Origin: an uncultured bacterium
Lineage (GTDB): Bacteria; Cyanobacteriota; Vampirovibrionia; Gastranaerophilales; Gastranaerophilaceae
DNA: 64,000 bases
Direction: 5' to 3'
Assembly (NCBI GenBank): GCA_902780525.1
Contig: CACZFL010000004.1
Location: 1 to 64,000 of the forward strand
The notes under the pieces are model-generated. The model made no database searches. It was not told the origin of the DNA and worked only from the letters and a program-made list of their open reading frames with translations. Both the position numbers and the translations under genes were made by a program. Below, in pieces: positions 62,271 through 64,000 of the stretch (position 1 is the first letter of the stretch; every line of letters begins with the position of its first letter).

Positions 62271-62891
62271 CTATAATTTTTGTATTTGTTTGTATTCAAG
62301 TTCAACCGGAGTTTCACGACCGAAAATTGAAACCATTGCTCTTAGTTTTGCCTTATCAGGATAAACTTCCATAATATCTCCGACAAATTCAGCAAACGGT
62401 CCGGAAACGATTCTGACTTTTTCGCCGACTTTAATATCCATTTCAATCTTCTGGGTTGTAGCTGTTGAACGGTGAATGATTTTTTTGATTTCAGATTCTT
62501 TTGCCGGAATAGGCTTTTTAGCTGAGCCTACAAATTTTGTAACACCTGCTGTATGGCGTACTACGTACCAGCTGTCTTCATCCATAATCATTTCAACAAG
62601 CACGTATCCGGGGAAGATTTTTTCTTCTTTTTCTAATTTTCTTCCGCCTTTAATCTGGGTAACAGTTTTTTGAGGAACTTCTACTCTGAAAATTTTATCA
62701 GCCATGTTCATATATTCAATACGTTTTTCGAGGTTGCTTTTTACCTTGTTTTCATATCCTGAGTATGTATGAACTATGTACCAGCGTTTTTGGTTCTTTT
62801 CAGAAGATTTATTTGACACTGCTTCAGATGTTTCTGATTCAGGAGCTTCATTAAAATCTTCATTTACTATGTTTTCGTCTTTTTCACTCAT
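62271..62891 (-). CDS. nusG: Transcription termination/antitermination factor NusG
   Basis: 206 aa. A 34-residue acidic N-terminal extension (VNEDFNEAPESETSEAVSNK) precedes the NGN domain (KRWYIVHTYSGYENKVKSNLEKRIEYM, FPGYVLVEM, VRHTAGVTKFVG) and the C-terminal KOW domain (VGEKVRIVSGPFAEFVGDIMEV). It binds RNA polymerase and couples it to Rho or the ribosome. In the expected position between secE and rplK. Confidence 0.97.
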   Translation of the reverse strand: MSEKDENIVNEDFNEAPESETSEAVSNKSSEKNQKRWYIVHTYSGYENKVKSNLEKRIEYMNMADKIFRVEVPQKTVTQIKGGRKLEKEEKIFPGYVLVEMIMDEDSWYVVRHTAGVTKFVGSAKKPIPAKESEIKKIIHRSTATTQKIEMDIKVGEKVRIVSGPFAEFVGDIMEVYPDKAKLRAMVSIFGRETPVELEYKQIQKL

Positions 62892-62919
62892 TATTCTTAC
62901 CCTTTATAAAGTTATTTTG

Positions 62920-63123
62920 TTATACATTAGCAAGTAATGCATTAAAAATTATATCAACAACATAAATAAATACAGTAAATACGAATACAATTGCAACGAC
63001 AAAACAAGTTTCTACAACAACCTGATTTTTTTCAGGCCAAGTAATTTTACCCCACTCTGTTCTTACGCCTCTGAAGTAATTTACTATATCTTGTTTAAAT
63101 TTGTCTGAAGAACTGTTCATCAT
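62920..63123 (-). CDS. secE: Preprotein translocase subunit SecE
   Basis: 67 aa, short form with one membrane helix (about 37-60, VETCFVVAIVFVFTVFIYVVDII), preceded by the conserved VRTEWGKITWPEKNQV. It stabilises SecY in the translocon. The start is one of two adjacent ATGs (63123 or 63120); a longer frame upstream would run through tRNA-Trp and is rejected. Confidence 0.94.
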   Translation of the reverse strand: MMNSSSDKFKQDIVNYFRGVRTEWGKITWPEKNQVVVETCFVVAIVFVFTVFIYVVDIIFNALLANV

Positions 63124-63152
63124 AATTATATTACCTATTGATTTATATAATT

Positions 63153-63225
63153 CGCGCCCTGAAGGACTCGAACCCTCGACATCCGGTTTTGGAGACCGAC
63201 GTTCTACCAACTGAACTAAGGACGC
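63153..63225 (-). tRNA. tRNA-Trp (anticodon CCA)
   Basis: Acceptor GCGTCCT/AGGGCGC with a G-U pair, anticodon stem TCGGT/ACCGG with loop CTCCAAA (anticodon CCA), T-loop GTTCGAGTC, discriminator G. It sits between rpmG and secE, the classical position. Confidence 0.95.
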
Positions 63226-63249
63226 AAAATCGAGGTTTTACCTCGGTTA

Positions 63250-63339
63250 TGTTTTGCTCGTTCGCATTAAACGGGTCTGCGCCCTGCTCGTCTTGTTCTT
63301 TAACAAGCCATCACCGGAGCCGCCCCCTGCTCACTCGCG
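63250..63339 (-). repeat. T-loop-type element between rpmG and tRNA-Trp
   Basis: About 90 nt on the minus strand, from GCGAGTGAGCAG directly after the rpmG stop codon to CGTTTAATGCGAACGAGC. These end sequences match the first tRNA-Thr element (GCGAGTGAGCAG and CGTTTAATGCGAACGAGC are identical). The centre has a different hairpin (CTTGTT/AACAAG). Unlike the other copies it is not flanked by tRNA 3'-end copies. A small CGAGGT/ACCTCG hairpin (63231-63245) follows before the tRNA. Confidence 0.75.
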
Positions 63340-63507
63340 CTATTTTGTTTCCTTGTGAGTTGTATGTTTTTTGCAAGTTGGACAGTATTTAGAAAGCTCC
63401 ATTCTGTCTTTTGAATTTTTTTTATTTTTTACTGTTGTATAGTTTCTTTCTTTGCAATCTTCACATGCAAGAACTACCATTCTGTCGTTTTTACCTTTGA
63501 TACCCAT
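63340..63507 (-). CDS. rpmG: Ribosomal protein L33
   Basis: 55 aa. [29 protein letters not shown] with two C-x2-C pairs (CEDC, CPTC), the zinc-binding C+ form. The ATG at 63507 has AAGGAT 8 nt upstream; a longer frame is rejected. The stop codon directly touches a dispersed hairpin element. Confidence 0.95.
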   Translation of the reverse strand: MGIKGKNDRMVVLACEDCKERNYTTVKNKKNSKDRMELSKYCPTCKKHTTHKETK

Positions 63508-63616
63508 TGTTCTATCCTTTATTTTCTTAATTTTTAACCTATTTAAAATAGAATGTGAACTTAACACATTCTATTAATTCGGCGTATGGTCTAATACTAA
63601 AATAAACATAATTAAA

Positions 63617-63648
63617 TTGCAAGGGGTAAATATTGCAAGGGGTAAATA
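63617..63648 (+). repeat. Two tandem 16-bp GGGGTAAAT units
   Basis: TTGCAAGGGGTAAATA occurs twice in direct succession upstream of rpmG. It is the same core that is dispersed through the window and expanded inside holB. Confidence 0.85.
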
Positions 63649-63712
63649 TATTTATACACACTTAAAATTTAACAAGTTTAAATATTGATAATACCACTTG
63701 GAAAATTCCTGC

Positions 63713-64000
63713 TTATATAATATGCTGAGGCATAGCTGTTGTACCTTTATCCAGACGTTTTTGCAACTCGCCTGACGGTTCATAGTATGGTGTTACTGTC
63801 ATTAGTCTTGCCGCAATATCAGGATAGTGATAAATAAACTTCAGTTCACTTTCTGTTAACGGTTTTTGTGTATGTACGTTTGCGTAACGGGCAAGTTCAA
63901 GGATGTTTCTTGCTTCGTTTTCGTCTTTAAATTCAATCTCTAATTTGTTATATACGTTTCTGAACCCTTTAATTCCGCCGTATTCACCTGTTGTAATCAT
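63713..64000 (-). CDS. C-terminal part of an unrecognised protein
   Basis: 95 visible residues, open at the window edge. The ATG at 63998-64000 may be internal. Visible text: ITTGEYGGIKGFRNVYNKL, NILELARYANVHTQKPLTE, SELKFIYHYPDIAARLMTV. I cannot name the family with confidence. The gene lies about 200 nt upstream of rpmG, separated by GGGGTAAAT repeats. Confidence 0.6.
   Translation of the reverse strand: MITTGEYGGIKGFRNVYNKLEIEFKDENEARNILELARYANVHTQKPLTESELKFIYHYPDIAARLMTVTPYYEPSGELQKRLDKGTTAMPQHII

Noticed and set aside
63124-63210. N-terminal extension of SecE
   Set aside because: The extended frame overlaps tRNA-Trp; SecE homology begins only after the double ATG at 63120-63123.

Overview
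The window is AT-rich, gene-dense bacterial chromosome. Flagellin and flagellar export genes, an H+-pyrophosphatase, standard bacterial housekeeping genes and many proteins of no recognisable family suggest a motile, non-photosynthetic relative of the Cyanobacteria (Melainabacteria/Vampirovibrionia, probably Gastranaerophilales). That placement is an inference from gene content and style; no rRNA gene is present to confirm it.

Layout. 1-59 is the start of gap on the minus strand. 221-2203 is a large flagellin with a beta-helix-like repeat insert, preceded by a structured leader of more than 400 nt. hppA follows, then tRNA-Leu inside a nest of partial tRNA copies. 6065-12438 holds a tyrosine phosphatase and several lineage-specific proteins around an MFS sugar transporter. 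12658-19700 carries dnaX, a cell-wall amidase, folE2, aroQ and a CBS/CorC membrane protein. A second, ordinary flagellin lies at 20036-21124, followed by unknown proteins (21648-26361), ilvC, a small flagellar-regulon gene and gyrA. tRNA-Thr at 30621 is followed by tandem copies of its own 3' end. Next come a flavin reductase/Lrp/aminotransferase operon, a COG2509 flavoprotein, a TPR protein, and three genes behind sigma-28 (FliA) promoters (36854-42269). After that: rpsU, holB-holA, a parvulin, an M24 peptidase, HU, tRNA-Val and leuS. The flagellar export block fliP-fliQ-fliR-flhB-flhA is joined to a PilZ gene (52534-58323). The window ends with the classical rpmG-trnW-secE-nusG-rplK-rplA block on the minus strand.

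How parts work together. The export gate genes, two flagellins, four FliA-type promoters, a PilZ c-di-GMP receptor and a CheR-like protein form a motility theme. Three of the FliA promoters drive large unknown proteins, two of them paralogues with a coiled-coil core flanked by hydrophobic segments. These are candidate substrates of the flagellar export apparatus.

The most unusual feature is a set of very small structured elements tied to tRNA genes. A 44-nt hairpin sits in the D-loop of a partial tRNA copy upstream of both tRNA-Leu and tRNA-Val. A hairpin element of about 94 nt sits in the T-loop of partial tRNA copies downstream of tRNA-Leu and tRNA-Thr, and a relative abuts the rpmG stop codon beside tRNA-Trp. 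In every case the real tRNA gene is intact. A second dispersed repeat, GGGGTAAAT, occurs about twelve times and has expanded in frame inside holB.
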